Source: Coriobacteriia bacterium (GTDB lineage: Bacteria > Actinomycetota > Coriobacteriia > Anaerosomatales > JAAXUF01). Taken from it: a stretch of DNA of 46,574 nucleotides. The stretch covers positions 1 through 46,574 of the forward strand of contig JAAXWY010000015.1 in the NCBI GenBank assembly GCA_013334745.1. The letters are read 5' to 3'. Below, one piece after another: positions 16,012 to 23,756 of this stretch (position 1 is the stretch's first letter; the number at the start of each line of letters is the position of its first letter). The position numbers were made by a program, and so were the translations under genes. The notes below the pieces were generated by a model. It searched no databases. It was given only the letters and a program-made list of their open reading frames with translations, and was not told the origin of the DNA.

Positions 16012-16884
16012 CTAGACCGACTCGGCGGACACCGTGGCAGGAATCGCCTCGGCCTCGCCCGAATCAGGTTCCTCGTGATGCTCGTCCCCGCCATGCTCAT
16101 CGTCATCATGGGAGGGTCCCAGGAAGCTGAGCCCGAAGAAGTCCATGAATGCGGGGAAGTCCTCGGTGACGGAGAGATAGACGTGGATCGTTGTCAACAC
16201 GATGAACAGCCAGTTGATGAGGTAGTGCGCCGTGCGCGCCCACCATCCGGCCATGTCGGTCGAGCCGAGCATAGCACCGAGCCACCATCCGACGAGCAGA
16301 TCCCTCGGCGACATGCCGATAACCGGAATCTTCATCGTAAGAAGCGCGAATCCTGTGAAGGCCTGAACGATCAGCAGCGGCACGAAGAGAATGTAGGTCA
16401 TCTTCTGCATGACGTTGTACTTGCCAAGATGCGGCTTGGAGGGCTTCACGAAGATGTAGTACAGGATGACCTTCGGGGCGGTAGTGATGTCGCGCTTCGT
16501 GATGACGAACTCACGGTAGTCACGACGAGCAGAGCCAAAGGCGTACCAAAGTCGCACAATCAGGTTAATAACCACAATCATCATTGCAACGTAGTGCACC
16601 CATCTCATGGCCGTACGGCCTCCGCTAAAGAACGGGAAGCGGATGTACATGCCCGAGATACCCAGCGCTATCATCGCTGCAACGTGCTGGAAGTGCATGA
16701 TCTTGGGGGCCGCGGGTATCGGTCCACCCTCATGGTGCGGCCACTCCCACTGCACGAAGCGCCTCTTGGCGCGGCCAGTCAGGATATTGCCGAGGAAGTG
16801 CCCCGACAGCGCGACGACGATGATCACGTAGAGCACCGTGAACACCACGTCGATCCAAACGTTCAGTTGTGTCAGCCCTAACAA
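16012..16884 (-). CDS. Membrane cytochrome b, putative quinol-oxidising subunit
   Basis: 290 residues from TTG 16884, chosen for the AGGGGG six bases upstream. Four or five transmembrane helices (about 8-32, 68-88, 95-115, 165-188, 225-245). Paired histidines inside helices (HFQHVAAM, WVHYVAMM, RTAHYLINW, TTIHVYLS) fit two b-hemes as in hydrogenase and formate dehydrogenase b-type subunits and cytochrome b561 relatives. The C-terminus is a soluble acidic His/Asp-rich tail (SHDDDEHGGDEHHEE) that could bind metal. It heads an operon with three multiheme cytochromes; by analogy with Geobacter Cbc-type complexes it may pass electrons between menaquinol and the extracytoplasmic cytochromes. Direction and substrate are inferred. 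Its start codon lies in an inverted repeat (16862-16889). Confidence 0.85.
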   Translation of the reverse strand: MLGLTQLNVWIDVVFTVLYVIIVVALSGHFLGNILTGRAKRRFVQWEWPHHEGGPIPAAPKIMHFQHVAAMIALGISGMYIRFPFFSGGRTAMRWVHYVAMMIVVINLIVRLWYAFGSARRDYREFVITKRDITTAPKVILYYIFVKPSKPHLGKYNVMQKMTYILFVPLLIVQAFTGFALLTMKIPVIGMSPRDLLVGWWLGAMLGSTDMAGWWARTAHYLINWLFIVLTTIHVYLSVTEDFPAFMDFFGLSFLGPSHDDDEHGGDEHHEEPDSGEAEAIPATVSAESV

Positions 16885-16889
16885 CTGAA
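16862..16889 (-). promoter_or_regulatory. Inverted repeat spanning the TTG start of cytochrome b
   Basis: TTCAGTTG (16862-16869) and CAACTGAA (16882-16889) are perfect 8-base arms around a 12-base loop. In the mRNA the TTG start codon (16884-16882) sits within the first arm, just after the AGGGGG ribosome site, so folding would hide the start. Equally it could be a DNA operator or chance. Confidence 0.4.
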
Positions 16890-17045
16890 ACCCCCTACTC
16901 CCTGATCGCGCCGTCGGCCTTCAACCGGGACGGCATGGACCCCTTGGACGTCATCGACAGCTCTCCGCATGCGATTGCCGGGCACGTGCGGAACGTCCTA
17001 GGGCTTCTGACTGCAATACCAGCCATACTAGGCACCCTGAATAGG

Positions 17046-17060
17046 GGGTGTCAAACACCC
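17046..17060 (-). terminator. Small hairpin after the DUF3343 gene
   Basis: GGGTGT-CAA-ACACCC, a perfect 6-bp stem with a 3-base loop, 25 bases past the stop at 17085. It is short and lacks a U-run, so it is at best a weak terminator. Confidence 0.35.
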
Positions 17061-17084
17061 GGATGCACCTTGCGACCAGTGCGG

Positions 17085-17327
17085 TCAGACGTCTTCGAGC
17101 TCGGCTCGGCCAGTCGTCGCGATGGCTGCGGCGGCCAGATAGCCGGTCGCGCGCATTTCATCGGCAAGCTCAAGTCGCAGCGCGATACCGCAAAGCGCAC
17201 CGAGTGTTCGCGGCGCGGGGATAGGCACGACCGCCAAGCCGAGGTCCAGTAGCAGCGCCTCCGCGTCGAGCGCGTCATGCGTTGAGCCGAAGCCGAGCAC
17301 CACGAACCGCCGAGGCTGCCGGGTCAC
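17085..17327 (-). CDS. DUF3343 protein, putative Se/S carrier-like
   Basis: 80 residues. The sequence follows the DUF3343 pattern well: LGFGSTHDALDAEALL, then VPIPAPRTLGALCG with the single conserved Cys, then ALRLEL. Members are described as putative selenium/sulfur carrier-like proteins on the basis of gene context with selenium-metabolism genes; the biochemistry is not settled. Its start overlaps the end of the LysR gene by 4 bases, so the two are translationally coupled. The link to selenium is supported by tRNA-Sec, selB and selA elsewhere in this window. The short C-terminal tail (TTGRAELEDV) is poorly conserved in character. Confidence 0.8.
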   Translation of the reverse strand: MTRQPRRFVVLGFGSTHDALDAEALLLDLGLAVVPIPAPRTLGALCGIALRLELADEMRATGYLAAAAIATTGRAELEDV

Positions 17328-18268
17328 GCGCCTACCCGGGCACCGGTACCGGGCGCAGGGGCCACACCCACCTCGCCCCCCTCGAGCGCATCGTGCAGAA
17401 ACGCGGCGAACGCCGAGGCGGCCCTGGTGGGGGTACCCTTCGGCATGACCGCGAAGAAGGGCCGGACCACCTTGAGCCCGCGAGGGTGTAGCTGTATGAC
17501 GCTTCCGAGCCGAAGTGCCTTATCGGCCACCATCCGAGAAACCATGGCGATGCCCAGACCGCCCTCCACCGCGCTTACGATCGCTTCGCCGGTACCAAGC
17601 TGAACCACGGCGTTGAGCGCGGTCAGGTCGATTCCGGCGGAGGCCAGCGCGCGCTCGGTCGTCGATCGAGTGCCCGAGCCTGACTCGCGCACGATCCATT
17701 CGGCGTGTGCGAGATCGTCGGCGGTGAGTCCCGGGCGCGAAGCCAGAGGCGAATCCGGCGGACTGATGAGTACGAGCTCGTCGTCGGCGATACGGTCAAA
17801 CGTCGCCTTCGCGTTGCGGACTATCGCTCCGGAGACCCCCAACTGTGCGCGACCGTCCTCGACCCGTTCCACCACCTCAGCCGTGTCGTGGACGGACACA
17901 CTAACGTCCACCTTTGGGTAGCGCGCATCAAAGGCGCCGAGCAGGCGCGGGACGACATAGACACCCGGGGTGGTGCTCGCCGCGATCTCAAGCCTGCCCC
18001 CGACCTCGCCGGACAGCTGCTCGATGGCGTCGCGTGCGCTCTGAACCTCGGCGACCGTCTTGCGCGCATGCGGTACGAGTAGACGACCGGCCTCGGTGAG
18101 GTCGATGCGGCGATAGCGACGGTCGAGGAGCGTGACACCCAGGTCACCCTCGAGCGACTGGATCTGCATCGTCACCGCCGGCTGCGAGATGCCGAGGGCC
18201 TTCGCTGCATCCGAGAATGACCCGTGCTCGATCACGGCGAGAAACGTACGCAATTGCGAGATGTTCAC
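17324..18268 (-). CDS. LysR-family transcriptional regulator, probably selenium-linked
   Basis: 314 residues from GTG 18268, chosen for the GGGAG just upstream and because the usual LysR start (NISQLRTFLAVIEHGSFSDA) begins there; an upstream start at 18331 adds an unlikely tail. Residues 1-60 form the winged helix-turn-helix (AAKALGISQPAVTMQIQSLE), and residues about 85-300 are the periplasmic-binding-type effector domain. It overlaps the DUF3343 gene by 4 bases. A LysR subfamily next to DUF3343 and other selenium genes is known, so control of selenium or sulfur use is a reasonable inference. The effector is unknown. It is transcribed away from the Fur-family gene, with about 165 bases between the two starts. 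Confidence 0.85.
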   Translation of the reverse strand: MNISQLRTFLAVIEHGSFSDAAKALGISQPAVTMQIQSLEGDLGVTLLDRRYRRIDLTEAGRLLVPHARKTVAEVQSARDAIEQLSGEVGGRLEIAASTTPGVYVVPRLLGAFDARYPKVDVSVSVHDTAEVVERVEDGRAQLGVSGAIVRNAKATFDRIADDELVLISPPDSPLASRPGLTADDLAHAEWIVRESGSGTRSTTERALASAGIDLTALNAVVQLGTGEAIVSAVEGGLGIAMVSRMVADKALRLGSVIQLHPRGLKVVRPFFAVMPKGTPTRAASAFAAFLHDALEGGEVGVAPAPGTGARVGA

Positions 18269-18373
18269 GGTAGCTCCCTGATGCTCGCCGCAGCGAACTC
18301 GTATCGGGTTGGCTTGCCAGGCAATAAGCATGACTTATCGCCACGGCCCTGTCACCACACGGATTCATCTCGC

Positions 18374-18394
18374 ACATGAGAATCATTCTCATGT
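18374..18394. promoter_or_regulatory. Perfect Fur-type palindrome before the Fur-family/ECF operon
   Basis: A 10-1-10 perfect palindrome centred on base 18384, containing the 7-1-7 core TGAGAATCATTCTCA that matches the Fur-box layout. It lies just upstream of a TATACT -10 box (18400-18405), where bound repressor would block the promoter. The neighbouring Fur-family gene suggests autoregulation, with metal-dependent control of the transporter genes behind it. Confidence 0.8.
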
Positions 18395-18399
18395 AGCGG

Positions 18400-18405
18400 T
18401 ATACT
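18400..18405 (+). promoter_or_regulatory. -10 box (TATACT) of the Fur-family/ECF operon
   Basis: TATACT matches the TATAAT consensus at five of six bases and would start transcription near 18412. That makes the GTG at 18410 unusable as a start and supports ATG 18434. The -35 region falls inside the Fur-type palindrome and has no good consensus. Confidence 0.55.
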
Positions 18406-18433
18406 CGTCGTGAGTGAGCGACTGGAGGATGAC

Positions 18434-18859
18434 ATGGCGGGTTCCCGTAGGGCCTACGGATCGGGCCGAATGACCGAACAGCGCAAGCAGATCGCGGCGA
18501 CAGCGACACGCATGACTGGAGCGTTCAGCGTCGATGAACTGGCCGCGGCGTGTCGCCGTGAGCACTGCGACGCCGGGGTGGCGACCGTCTACCGCGCCGT
18601 GAACGCGATGGTCGCGAGCGGATGGCTTGAGCGGGTCGGGGAACGCGGGGGAAGCGTGCTGTACGCGCGCTGCGAGGCGGGCGACCACCATCATCACCAC
18701 ATCGTGTGCGATGGGTGCGGACGAACCGAGATCGCCGAGTGCCCTGTCACCATCGCTCCCGGAGCGCACGACGTGGGCGGGTTCGTCGTGACTCGTCACG
18801 ACGTCACGCTGTACGGCCTGTGCCCTACGTGCGCGACCGACGCCGGACCTGGGCACTAG
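18434..18859 (+). CDS. Fur-family metalloregulator
   Basis: 141 residues from ATG 18434, which has GGAGGATGAC upstream. Residues 10-75 form the winged helix (TEQRKQIAATATRM, VATVYRAVNAMVASGWLERV), followed by the Fur dimer domain with HHHHHIVCDGCGRTEIAEC (about 90-107) and GLCPTCA near the end. The two CxxC pairs would hold a structural zinc, and the His cluster is typical of the sensory site. Sequence alone does not separate Fur, Zur, Nur and PerR types. It is followed without a gap by the metal-transport genes, so it probably senses the metal they import and represses from the palindrome at 18374-18394. Zinc, nickel or cobalt are all possible. Confidence 0.88.
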   Translation: MAGSRRAYGSGRMTEQRKQIAATATRMTGAFSVDELAAACRREHCDAGVATVYRAVNAMVASGWLERVGERGGSVLYARCEAGDHHHHHIVCDGCGRTEIAECPVTIAPGAHDVGGFVVTRHDVTLYGLCPTCATDAGPGH

Positions 18860-19660
18860 ATGTCGCACATTCACCTTCCCGATGGAGTGCTGCCCACCTG
18901 GTTGTGGGTGCTCGGCTGGGCCGCGGCGCTCGCGCTCGTGTTCGTGGCCGGTCGCCTCGCCGAGCGCGATGATGTGCGCCGCAAGGTGCCGCTGCTCGCC
19001 GTCGTCTCGGCGCTGATGCTGGTGGCTATGTCGAGCGAGATCGTCCCGCTCGCCTACCACATCAACCTCACGGTGGTGGCGGGGGTGCTGCTGGGCCCGG
19101 TGCTTTCCGTGATCGCGGCGTTCATCGTCGAGGTCGTGCTCGCGATGCTCGGCCACGGCGGCGTCACGGTACTCGGGCTCAACACGCTCATGATCGCCGG
19201 CGAGATGATCGTGGGGTGGGCGCTCGTCCGCGGGATGCTGGCGCTCATGCCCACGCGCGTGCGACCGGCGACATTCATCGCGACGGTGCTAGCCCTCGCG
19301 ACCACGACCACGCTGCTCGTGGGCTTGGTCGCGCTGTCGGGTTCGGCACGCGCAACCGAGCGAGAGACCGGAGCGCTCGATCCCGCGACGCTGACGTTCG
19401 CCAACCCCCTCTCGGGAGGCGTGTTCGCTACCGGCCTGTTCGCCGGCGGCGAGGAAGCCGAGGCGGGCGCCGCGCCGATATCGGTGACCCGCTTCGCCGC
19501 GGTCGTCTACACGCTCGGGCCTCTCGGCTGGGTGCTTGAGGGACTGATCTCAGCGTGGATACTCGGCTACATCGCGCGCGTGCGGCCATCACTTCTGAGC
19601 AAGGGGCCGCTCGCGAGCAGAGAGTCTCGCATGATTGGCGACGGGGGGATGCGCCGATGA
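18860..19660 (+). CDS. CbiM/NikM-type substrate-binding subunit of an ECF metal transporter
   Basis: 266 residues, ATG directly after the Fur-family stop. Six or seven membrane helices. The start MSHIHLPDGVLP corresponds to the MHIPDG start of CbiM/NikM, whose first residues insert into the membrane and bind Ni or Co with the His at position 2. After normal Met removal before Ser, this protein would begin Ser-His-Ile-His, restoring a His at position 2. A second conserved region is AYHINLTVVAGVLLGP, and ETGALDPATLTFANPL... forms a longer loop near 170-205. The next genes encode the T and A components by 4-base overlaps. Metal is unproven: nickel would serve the hydrogenase, and zinc or cobalt are alternatives. 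Confidence 0.85.
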   Translation: MSHIHLPDGVLPTWLWVLGWAAALALVFVAGRLAERDDVRRKVPLLAVVSALMLVAMSSEIVPLAYHINLTVVAGVLLGPVLSVIAAFIVEVVLAMLGHGGVTVLGLNTLMIAGEMIVGWALVRGMLALMPTRVRPATFIATVLALATTTTLLVGLVALSGSARATERETGALDPATLTFANPLSGGVFATGLFAGGEEAEAGAAPISVTRFAAVVYTLGPLGWVLEGLISAWILGYIARVRPSLLSKGPLASRESRMIGDGGMRR

Positions 19661-20469
19661 ACATCGGGTCCATCGACCGCTCCGCCGTCAGCGGTTCCGG
19701 CTGGCTCCATGTGGTCTCTCCGGTGGCGAAGCTCACAGCGTTCGTGCTGCTTATCGCCGCTGTGGTGGTGAGCTGGAACCTCTTCGTCGTCGCGGGACTG
19801 CTCGTGGCGCTGATCGCATGCGTGGCTTCGGCGAGGGTGGACCTGCGCCTCGCGTTCGTGCTAGCGGCCTACCCCGGGGTGTTCGCGCTCATCTTCGCCT
19901 TCGCCTCGGCTCCGGACGCGCTGTCTGCGACCGTCATCGTGCTCAAGGCGGTAACGGCAGGACTCGCGGCGGTCACCGTGATTCTGACGACCCCCTACCC
20001 GCAGGTGTTCGCACCCATTCAGAGGATCGTGCCGTCAATCGTGGGCGATGCGCTGCTCATGACGTACCGGACCACGTTCCTGTTGCTCGGCAAGTTTGCG
20101 AGCCTGATGACCGCCATCCGGCTACGGTCCGGCCTGCGCGGAACGCACCCCGTGCGCATGGCCCGAGCGACCACCGCCGCGCTGGGGTCGCTCCTCCTCT
20201 ACGCCCTGGACCTGGCTCAGCGCGACTACGACATCATGCGCGTGCGCGGCTACGACGGCCGCCTGCGGGTGCCGATGCGCCGATCCGCGACGCCGCTGCT
20301 CGATGGGGCGCTGCTCGTGGGTGCAGCCGCCGCCCTCGCGACCAGCCTCGCGTGGCGGCTGGGCTGGCAGACGCTCAATCCGTACTCCTGGCTCGTGCCC
20401 TTGCCCGCATTCGCGCTGCTCGGAGTGGCTGCGCTCGTAAGAATCCTGAGACCGGAGGTCGACCGATGA
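19657..20469 (+). CDS. CbiQ/EcfT-type transmembrane subunit of the ECF metal transporter
   Basis: 270 residues from ATG 19657, overlapping the CbiM-type stop by ATGA; an earlier ATG at 19555 is inside that gene and is rejected. About five membrane helices (for example 20-60, 65-95, 225-260) and the cytoplasmic coupling region with the basic RxRG pattern (AIRLRSGLRGTHPVRM and IMRVRGYDG), which in this family contacts the ATPase. It forms the permanent membrane scaffold of the transporter and lies between the S and A components. No separate CbiN gene is present here, so metal binding is expected to rest on the CbiM-type subunit alone. Confidence 0.88.
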   Translation: MNIGSIDRSAVSGSGWLHVVSPVAKLTAFVLLIAAVVVSWNLFVVAGLLVALIACVASARVDLRLAFVLAAYPGVFALIFAFASAPDALSATVIVLKAVTAGLAAVTVILTTPYPQVFAPIQRIVPSIVGDALLMTYRTTFLLLGKFASLMTAIRLRSGLRGTHPVRMARATTAALGSLLLYALDLAQRDYDIMRVRGYDGRLRVPMRRSATPLLDGALLVGAAAALATSLAWRLGWQTLNPYSWLVPLPAFALLGVAALVRILRPEVDR

Positions 20470-21371
20470 CCGCGCATTCCGACGCCACGCACGCCCACGG
20501 CCACATGCACAGCGAGCCCACCGCCGATGAGGTCGTGCGCGTGAGTTGCGTGCGCCACAGCTACGAGGACGGCACGAGCGTGCACTTGTGCGGTATCGAC
20601 TTCGTCGCAGCTCGCGGAACGAGAACGGTCCTGCTCGGGCCGAATGGTTCGGGCAAGACGACGCTGCTCTTCCACGTGCTCGGGCTGCTGCGGTCGCAGG
20701 AGGGCACGGTGCGCGTGTTCGGCGTCGACCCGGCCGTCGAGTGGTCGGCGATACGTAGCCGGATAGGCGTGGTGCTGCAAAACGTCGACGAGCAGCTGCT
20801 GATGCCGACGGTCTTCGACGACGTGGCGTTCTCGCCTCGGCAGTTCGGGCTTGGCGAGGCGGAGGTTGCCACGAGAGTGCAGGCCGCACTCGACCTGCTC
20901 GGCATCGCGAAGCTCGCTGACCGCGTGCCTCACGACCTGTCCGGCGGCGAGAAGCGCAAGGTCGCGCTCGCCGGCGCGCTCGTGATGGAACCGGAGCTGC
21001 TCGTGCTCGACGAGCCGTTCGAGGGACTCGACCCGGCCGCCAGAGAGGGGCTTGTCGCACTCATCGAGCGCCTCGCGCACGAGAAGCAGGTGACCGTGGT
21101 GATGTCGACGCACGACATCGACTCGGTGCACGAACTCGCCGAGCGCGCATACGTGCTCAAGCCCGGCGGCGAGATCGCGCTGAGCGGCACACCCGCGGAG
21201 GTCTTCGCGAACGCCGACGTGCTCGCGCGCAGCAACATCAAGCCGCCGATCCTCGCGGAGCTGTTCGCCGAGCTCGCCGAGCGCGACAGCAGTGCGCCGG
21301 GGCCGGCGCTCTCGGTCGACGAGGCGGCACGCGTTCTGGCGCAGTGGAAAGACGGCGGCTCGGCCGGCTAG
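20466..21371 (+). CDS. CbiO/EcfA-type ATPase of the ECF metal transporter
   Basis: 301 residues from ATG 20466, overlapping the CbiQ stop by ATGA. N-terminal His-rich stretch (HSDATHAHGHMHSE, residues 4-17) likely binds metal. The ABC core has Walker A GPNGSGKTT (about 57-65), Q-loop VVLQNVDEQLL, signature LSGGEKRKVALA, Walker B LLVLDEPFEGLD and the H-loop Thr-His-Asp. It powers the M-Q transporter. The C-terminal 60 residues extend beyond the core. The stop codon shares the CTAG sequence with the stop of rmlD on the other strand, so the two operons converge with no space. Confidence 0.9.
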   Translation: MTAHSDATHAHGHMHSEPTADEVVRVSCVRHSYEDGTSVHLCGIDFVAARGTRTVLLGPNGSGKTTLLFHVLGLLRSQEGTVRVFGVDPAVEWSAIRSRIGVVLQNVDEQLLMPTVFDDVAFSPRQFGLGEAEVATRVQAALDLLGIAKLADRVPHDLSGGEKRKVALAGALVMEPELLVLDEPFEGLDPAAREGLVALIERLAHEKQVTVVMSTHDIDSVHELAERAYVLKPGGEIALSGTPAEVFANADVLARSNIKPPILAELFAELAERDSSAPGPALSVDEAARVLAQWKDGGSAG

Positions 21372-22270
21372 CGCGGGACGGCGGCGTCGATCTCGGCGAC
21401 GAACTCGCCAAGCGAGTCGCGCCAGTCGCGCATCGTGACGCCGAGGGCCGCCGCCTTGGAACAGTCGAGCACCGAGTTCGCCGGGCGAGCGGCCGTCGTA
21501 GGGAACGCGTCGCTCGTCACCGGCGCGATCGGCGTCGCGAGACCGGCGAGGCGCAGCGTCTCGGCTGCGAGCTCGAAGCGCGAGCACGAACCGGCGCCGG
21601 CAAGGTGGAAGACGCCTGCCGCTCCCCCGTCCAGAAGCGCGACGATTCCCCGTGCGAGGTCGATCGTGTAGGTGGGCGAGCCGATCTCATCGGTGACGAC
21701 GCTTAGCTCGGGTCGCGAGCGGGCCGCCTCGAGGATCTTGACCGGGAAGTTCGCCCCATTGCCGCCGAACACCCACGCGGTGCGCACGATGAGCGCCTCG
21801 GGGTAGACGGACGCGACTGCGCGCTCGCCCGCAAGCTTGGTGCGCCCGTAGACCGAGAGCGGGTTGACCGGGTCCGACTCGACGTACGCGCCGTGCTTGG
21901 TGCCGTCGAAGACGAAGTCGGTGGACACGTGCGCGAACGCGAGGCCGTAGTCTGCCGCTGCGGTCGCGAGAAGCGCAGCGCCGGTCTCGTTGACGAGCTG
22001 CGCGATGTCGGGTTCGCTCTCCGCGCGCTCGACGTTGGTGTAGGCGGCTGCGTTGACGAGGACACCGCGCTCATCGGGCGCGAGCGAATCGGCGAAGGCC
22101 GAGACCCGGGTGGCCACGGTGCCGGCGCCGGTGATGTCGAACTCGCGTTCCGGCGGTGCCTCGAATCGGCGGCCTTGCTCGGCGAGGATGCGCTGCAGCG
22201 CGGTGCCGAGCATCCCGCCCGACCCCGCGATCAGATACGCCGGTCGGCCCGGCGAGGCGGTCTCAGGCAC
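21368..22270 (-). CDS. rmlD: dTDP-4-dehydrorhamnose reductase
   Basis: 300 residues from GTG 22270, which overlaps the rmlB stop; the longer reading frame to 22690 lies inside rmlB and is not used. An NAD(P)-binding Rossmann start (YLIAGSGGMLGTALQRIL) is followed by the RmlD pattern: LVNAAAYTNVERAE, FAHVSTDFVFDG, YGRTKLAGE (the Tyr-x-x-x-Lys pair) and VRTAWVFGGNG. It reduces dTDP-4-dehydro-L-rhamnose to dTDP-L-rhamnose, the last step of the pathway whose other enzymes lie directly upstream. It is last in the rml operon. Confidence 0.92.
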   Translation of the reverse strand: MPETASPGRPAYLIAGSGGMLGTALQRILAEQGRRFEAPPEREFDITGAGTVATRVSAFADSLAPDERGVLVNAAAYTNVERAESEPDIAQLVNETGAALLATAAADYGLAFAHVSTDFVFDGTKHGAYVESDPVNPLSVYGRTKLAGERAVASVYPEALIVRTAWVFGGNGANFPVKILEAARSRPELSVVTDEIGSPTYTIDLARGIVALLDGGAAGVFHLAGAGSCSRFELAAETLRLAGLATPIAPVTSDAFPTTAARPANSVLDCSKAAALGVTMRDWRDSLGEFVAEIDAAVPR

Positions 22271-23285
22271 GCTCGTCGTACCAACGCGTGCGCCAGTCGG
22301 CGAACTCGGCGGTCTGGTGCTTGATCTTGCTCCACCACCACTCGTTGTCGCGGTACCACCCGACGGTCTCGCGCAGACCCTCGGTGAACTCGACGACCGG
22401 CTCCCAGCCGAGTTCTGTGCGCGCTTTGGCGCAGTCGAGCGCGTAGCGGCGATCATGGCCGGGACGGTCGGTGACCGGTTCAACCACGTCGGCCCATTCA
22501 AGTCCGAGCTCGCCCAAGATGATCTCGGTGATCTCGCGGTTCGTGCGTTCGTTGCCGCCGCCGATGTTGTAGACCTCACCGGGCGTGCCGTTGAGCAGCG
22601 CTGCCGCGATACCGTCAGCGTGGTCGTCGACGTGCAGCCAGTCGCGGACGTTAAGGCCGTCGCCATACAGCGGCAGCTTGCCTCCCTCAATCGCGTTGGT
22701 CACGAACAGCGGGATGAGCTTCTCGGGATACTGGTACGGACCGTAGGTGTTGGAGCCGCGGGTGATGATCGCGGGCGTGCCGTAGGTGGTGTGGTACGCG
22801 AGCACCTGCAGGTCGCCGCCGGCCTTGCTCGCCGAATACGGGCTCGACGGCCGGATCGGATCGCTCTCGACGAACGCGCCGGTCTCGGTCGAGCCGTAGA
22901 CCTCGTCGGTGGAGACCTGCACCATGCGGGATATCCCCCGCTCGCGCACCGCCTCGAGCAGCGTGTGCGTGCCGAGGATGTCGGTGGTCAGGAACTCCTC
23001 GGGATCCGCTATCGAGCGGTCGACGTGCGTCTCGGCGGCGAAATTGACGATCGCATCCACGCCGCCACCCGTATCGAGCGCGATGTCGATGGCGTCGCGG
23101 TCGCAGATGTCACCGCGCATGAAGGTGTAGCGGGGGTCGTCGGCGACGTCGCAGAGGTTGTCGAGGTTGCCTGCGTAGGTGAGCTTGTCGAAGCAGACGA
23201 TCTCCCAGTCGGGATGCGCGGCAAGCGAGCGCCGCACGAATGCGCTGCCGATGAACCCGGCGCCGCCGCAGACGAGGAGTCTCAT
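22263..23285 (-). CDS. rmlB: dTDP-glucose 4,6-dehydratase
   Basis: 340 residues from ATG 23285, overlapping the stop of the upstream epimerase gene; the longer frame to 23477 is discarded. Extended SDR pattern: GGAGFIGS at 6-13, FAAETHVDRSI near residue 80, STDEVYGS, and the catalytic YSASKAGGD (Tyr-x-x-x-Lys). RGSNTYGPYQYPEKLIP and DGLNVRDWLHVDDH are typical of RmlB. It makes dTDP-4-dehydro-6-deoxyglucose from dTDP-glucose with bound NAD. All four rml genes are in one run with short or overlapping junctions. Confidence 0.95.
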   Translation of the reverse strand: MRLLVCGGAGFIGSAFVRRSLAAHPDWEIVCFDKLTYAGNLDNLCDVADDPRYTFMRGDICDRDAIDIALDTGGGVDAIVNFAAETHVDRSIADPEEFLTTDILGTHTLLEAVRERGISRMVQVSTDEVYGSTETGAFVESDPIRPSSPYSASKAGGDLQVLAYHTTYGTPAIITRGSNTYGPYQYPEKLIPLFVTNAIEGGKLPLYGDGLNVRDWLHVDDHADGIAAALLNGTPGEVYNIGGGNERTNREITEIILGELGLEWADVVEPVTDRPGHDRRYALDCAKARTELGWEPVVEFTEGLRETVGWYRDNEWWWSKIKHQTAEFADWRTRWYDERA

Positions 23286-23746
23286 CCGCCCATCACCACG
23301 TCGGGACCCCAGTCGTAGCCGATTGTGGCGTCGTCGTAGGCGAGCCGGTACTCGTCGGGGTCGGCACTGCTGTAGGGCTCGGTAGGGATGTTGACGATGA
23401 ACGCGGGCTGCGTACCGGCCGCCGTGAATCCGTGGTAGACGTCCTTGGGGATGATGATGAGCTGCTGGTTGTCCCACCCCACGACGAACTCATTGGTCTC
23501 GCCCTTCGTGGGCGAGCCCTCGCGCGTGTCGTGCAAGACGATCTTCGCCGTGCCGCCGAGGCACACGAAGTGATCGGTCTGCTTCTTGTGGTAGTGCCAC
23601 GCCTTCGCGACGCCGGGGTTGACCATGGTCACATAGACCTGGCCGAAGCTCTGGAAGTCCGGATCGTCACAACGCAGCATCTCCATGAGCAGCCCGCGCT
23701 CATCGGTGTGGACCTGGAGGGTCTTGACCTTCACGCCGTCGATCAT
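23282..23746 (-). CDS. rmlC: dTDP-4-dehydrorhamnose 3,5-epimerase-like cupin
   Basis: 154 residues, shorter than the usual 180-190 of RmlC. Cupin-type sequence with TDERGLLMEML, KAWHYHKKQTDHFVCLGG and IIIPKDVYHGFTA, carrying the conserved His residues expected for sugar epimerases. Located between rmlA and rmlB, it most likely provides the epimerisation step to dTDP-4-dehydro-L-rhamnose. The shorter length leaves open a related isomerase (FdtA/QdtA type) that would lead to another deoxysugar, but the presence of rmlD favours rhamnose. Confidence 0.8.
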   Translation of the reverse strand: MIDGVKVKTLQVHTDERGLLMEMLRCDDPDFQSFGQVYVTMVNPGVAKAWHYHKKQTDHFVCLGGTAKIVLHDTREGSPTKGETNEFVVGWDNQQLIIIPKDVYHGFTAAGTQPAFIVNIPTEPYSSADPDEYRLAYDDATIGYDWGPDVVMGG

Positions 23747-23756
23747 CGTGCACTCC

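Noticed and set aside
16885-17084. Gap between cytochrome b and DUF3343 checked for a small gene or selenoprotein
   Set aside because: No plausible start, no conserved motif; only a weak hairpin at 17046-17060 and presumably the cytochrome b promoter.
22053-23318. 421-codon plus-strand frame over rmlB and rmlD
   Set aside because: Antisense to two well-defined sugar genes and without any recognisable domain.
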